The notes below the pieces were generated by a model. That model was not told where the DNA came from. It did not search any database and worked only from the letters and a program-made list of their open reading frames with translations. From Pseudomonas nunensis (GTDB lineage Bacteria; Pseudomonadota; Gammaproteobacteria; Pseudomonadales; Pseudomonadaceae), in assembly GCF_024296925.1 (NCBI RefSeq), contig NZ_CP101125.1, positions 1,490,501 through 1,554,500 on the forward strand: a DNA stretch of 64,000 nucleotides, read 5' to 3'. Below, one piece after another: positions 61,986 to 64,000 of this stretch. How positions within the stretch are numbered: position 1 is the first letter of the stretch; each line of letters begins with the position of its first letter. The position numbers were made by a program, and so were the translations under genes.

Positions 61986-63224
61986 ATGAACGATCTGAAA
62001 CACGCATCAGCTTCCTTGCCGACGCTGAAATCTGCCGACGCTTCTGTACGTCGCCGATCCCTGATGGCGGGTTGCGGCGCCCACGCCGTTCACGACGGGC
62101 TGACCGACGTGATTTATGTGCTGCTGCCAATCTGGCAGGCGCAGTTCGGCTTGAGTTTCGCCCAGATCGGCCTGTTGCGCGGTGCCTATGCCGGGATGAT
62201 GGCCGGGTTTCAACTGTTGGCGAGCCGGGCCGCCAAACGTTGGGGGCGCGAGCGCCTGTTGGTGGGCGGCACGGCACTCGCCGGTCTGGCCTATTTGCTG
62301 GCGGGGCAGGCGGGCGGGTTGACGGTGTTGTTGCTGGCGTTGCTGTTGGGCGGATTGGGCGCGAGTACCCAGCACCCGCTGGCCTCTTCGTTGATCACCG
62401 ATACTCACGAGGCTGGCGGCGGGGTCAAGCAAGCGTTGTCGCAGTACAACTTCTCCGGAGACATCGGCAAAACCTTGATTCCGGGGTTGATCGGTTTGTT
62501 GCTGACGGTCATCAGTTGGCGCGCTAGTGTCACGCTGCTCGGCGTGCTCGGGCTGGCCGCCGCAGGATTGTTGTGGTGGCTGATTCCGGCGCGTTCGGAG
62601 TCTTTGTCCAGCCAGGGCAAAGCCTCCAAGGCGATCACGGGCAGCGGTTCTGCCGGCGGATTGCGCGCGCTGATTCTGACCGGAACCCTGGACAGCGCGG
62701 TGCGCATGGGCTTTCTCACGTTCTTGCCGTTTCTATTGAAAGACAAGGGCGCCGGGACGGCAGGTATCGGCCTGGCGCTGACGATGCTGTTTGTCGGCGG
62801 CGCGTTCGGCAAGTTGCTGTGCGGTTATCTGGGCGCGCGCATCGGCATGGTCAAAACCGTGTGGCTGACCGAGTTCACCACCGCAGTATTGATTGTCATG
62901 GCGGTGTACCTGCCGTTTCTTGGCCTGATGGTGATGTTGCCGCTTCTGGGCCTGGCGCTTAATGGCACCTCGTCGGTGCTGTACGGTGCGGTGCCGGATC
63001 TGGCGGGACCGGGCAAACGCGAGCAGGCGTTCGCGGTGTTCTACACCGGCACCATTGGCGGTGGAGCGCTGGCGCCGGTGTTATTTGGCAGCCTCGGCGA
63101 CGTCACCGGCGTCCCCATCGCGGTGATCCTGTTGGCGGCCACGCTGTTGCTGACACTGCCGCTGTCCTGGCTGGTGCAACGAGGCCTCGACGCGGATGCG
63201 CGGCTTTATCAGGGCGCGCGTTGA
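61986..63224 (+). CDS. MFS transporter, fosmidomycin-resistance (Fsr)-like
   Basis: The 412-residue protein has 12 membrane segments. The first, AHAVHDGLTDVIYVLLPIWQ, is the typical start of the Fsr branch. SQYNFSGDIGKTLIPGLIGL is also Fsr-like. It is 79 bases after the helical protein gene on the same strand. Substrate unknown; export of the cluster product is plausible. Confidence 0.9.
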   Translation: MNDLKHASASLPTLKSADASVRRRSLMAGCGAHAVHDGLTDVIYVLLPIWQAQFGLSFAQIGLLRGAYAGMMAGFQLLASRAAKRWGRERLLVGGTALAGLAYLLAGQAGGLTVLLLALLLGGLGASTQHPLASSLITDTHEAGGGVKQALSQYNFSGDIGKTLIPGLIGLLLTVISWRASVTLLGVLGLAAAGLLWWLIPARSESLSSQGKASKAITGSGSAGGLRALILTGTLDSAVRMGFLTFLPFLLKDKGAGTAGIGLALTMLFVGGAFGKLLCGYLGARIGMVKTVWLTEFTTAVLIVMAVYLPFLGLMVMLPLLGLALNGTSSVLYGAVPDLAGPGKREQAFAVFYTGTIGGGALAPVLFGSLGDVTGVPIAVILLAATLLLTLPLSWLVQRGLDADARLYQGAR

Positions 63225-63544
63225 TCGCCGGGGTTTTCACCCCGTGATGCTATCCCTGAATACCTATTCCATTCTCGCAAGTTGCGGCTGCTGATTTCGC
63301 AGGCGCAATGCTGCGCGGCCGAAGTGCAACTCATCGGCGAAGCTCCCGAAATAACCCAAGTGATGCAGTCCCGGTATTTGTTGTTTTTCCAGTATCAATA
63401 ACGACGTAAACGGTATTGGCCGGTGTTTAAACCGGTGGTCAGAATGTGAGAAGACCCGTTCGGTAAGGTGCCCGGTTTTGCACTTGCAGGAAACTGCATG
63501 TCGCCCGGTCGCCTGGTTTTCAAATCGTTTTCGCAGGTAAAACA
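63225..63544. other. Gene-free interval with a LysR remnant
   Basis: This 320-base stretch holds the LysR fragment (listed separately) and small hairpins CCGGT/ACCGG (63420-63435) and TGCAG/CTGCA (63484-63497). It leads to the aminotransferase start. No intact gene is seen. Confidence 0.65.
63264..63377 (-). pseudogene. Remnant of a LysR regulator N-terminus
   Basis: Thirty-seven codons read LHHLGYFGSFADELHFGRAA then LRLRNQQPQLARME and a stop. The block DELHFGRAALRL is the first part of a LysR HTH and resembles the intact LysR at 58856 in both protein and DNA. There is no start codon, and the rest of the HTH and the effector domain are missing. It is oriented away from the aminotransferase gene, as a divergent LysR regulator would be. 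Confidence 0.75.
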
Positions 63545-64000
63545 ATGAATAACAGCAAGACCTCTGCAATCCGATTGTCGTTATCCCATCGTGCGTTGAA
63601 TCTCAGTGCTCCGGGCACTTCCAGCATGCGCAGTAAAGCCAATGCGTTGAAGGAAAAGGGCATCAAAGTCATCAACTTTGCGGCCGGCGAATTATCATTC
63701 GACGCTTGCCAGGAAATGAAAGCAGGCGCCATCCAAGCTATTGAAGGCGCACGCAATCGTTATACCCCGCCGATTGGCTTGCCCCAACTTCGGGAGAAAC
63801 TGGCGCAACAGGTCAGTCAGCGTTGCGGTGTTTCTTACGCCGCCGATGAAGTGGCTGTAACCGCGGGCGCCAAACAGGCGCTGTATAACGCGGCAATGGT
63901 GTTGCTCAATCCCGGTGACGAGGTCATCGTCGCGACGCCTTATTGGGAAACCTTTCCAACGCAAATCCTGCTGGCCGGTGGCATACCAGTGCTGGTCGAT
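63545..64000 (+). CDS. Class I/II PLP-dependent aminotransferase, N-terminal part
   Basis: The first 152 codons are in the window and the gene runs past 64000. It reads like aspartate-aminotransferase relatives: INFAAGELSFD, NRYTPPIGLPQLREKLAQ and AVTAGAKQALYNAAMVLLNP, then ATPYWETFP. The PLP lysine lies outside. GCAGGTAAAACA precedes the ATG. With the two MFS genes and the helical protein it may form a small metabolite cluster. Confidence 0.88.
   Translation, partial: MNNSKTSAIRLSLSHRALNLSAPGTSSMRSKANALKEKGIKVINFAAGELSFDACQEMKAGAIQAIEGARNRYTPPIGLPQLREKLAQQVSQRCGVSYAADEVAVTAGAKQALYNAAMVLLNPGDEVIVATPYWETFPTQILLAGGIPVLVD

Overview
The window reads as a chromosomal segment of a Pseudomonas of the fluorescens group. 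The evidence is a fused nuoCD, divergent dimeric and monomeric isocitrate dehydrogenases, the gene order clpS-clpA-infA-bpt-aat-trxB-ftsK-lolA-rarA-crcB-serS-cysG-tusDCBE, high GC with matching codon use, and several families of Pseudomonas-type REP/REPIN repeats between genes. The species cannot be named from sequence reading alone. No rRNA, tRNA, CRISPR array, insertion sequence or prophage was seen.

Positions 1-35 kb are mostly core genome. The start of the nuo operon (minus strand) is followed by isocitrate lyase. A minus-strand set comes next: nudJ, mnmA, hflD, purB, roxA and a GNAT gene. The divergent idh/icd pair follows; with aceA it places the isocitrate branch point of the TCA and glyoxylate cycles within 13 kb. 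Then comes an almost complete N-end-rule pathway: clpS and clpA (recognition and unfolding) with bpt and aat (addition of Leu/Phe to N-termini). After that lie trxB, ftsK, lolA, rarA, the fluoride channel crcB, serS and cysG, then yqjG, ybiB and the tusDCBE sulfur relay that supplies MnmA.

Positions 35-64 kb are more accessory. They hold hemerythrin; an AA10 LPMO and GH18 chitinase operon in which neither protein has a signal peptide and a LexA-like box lies upstream; and nudK, ogt, ggt, a cysteine hydrolase and lipoproteins. They also hold a frameshifted LprI-type gene, a DUF6124-type gene behind a strongly structured leader, a TetR/oxidoreductase pair, and a LuxR-type regulator with an amidohydrolase and an NCS1 permease. 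At 53.1-57.1 kb there is a small island: an Xre/RES toxin-antitoxin pair with its own palindromic operator, a frameshifted gene of unknown function, and an 828-residue membrane and Cys-cluster protein of unknown function. A SulP transporter follows. The window ends in a cluster of LysR, MFS, all-helical protein, MFS, LysR remnant and a truncated PLP aminotransferase.

The most interesting leads are the structured leader at 43.9-44.2 kb, the LexA-like box before the signal-less LPMO and chitinase, and the TA/828-residue-protein island. Next are the long inverted repeat pair around a hexanucleotide array at 17.6-18.5 kb, two single-base frameshifts, and the partly seen cluster at the right edge. 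All family calls come from reading motifs and recalled family features; no database search was run.
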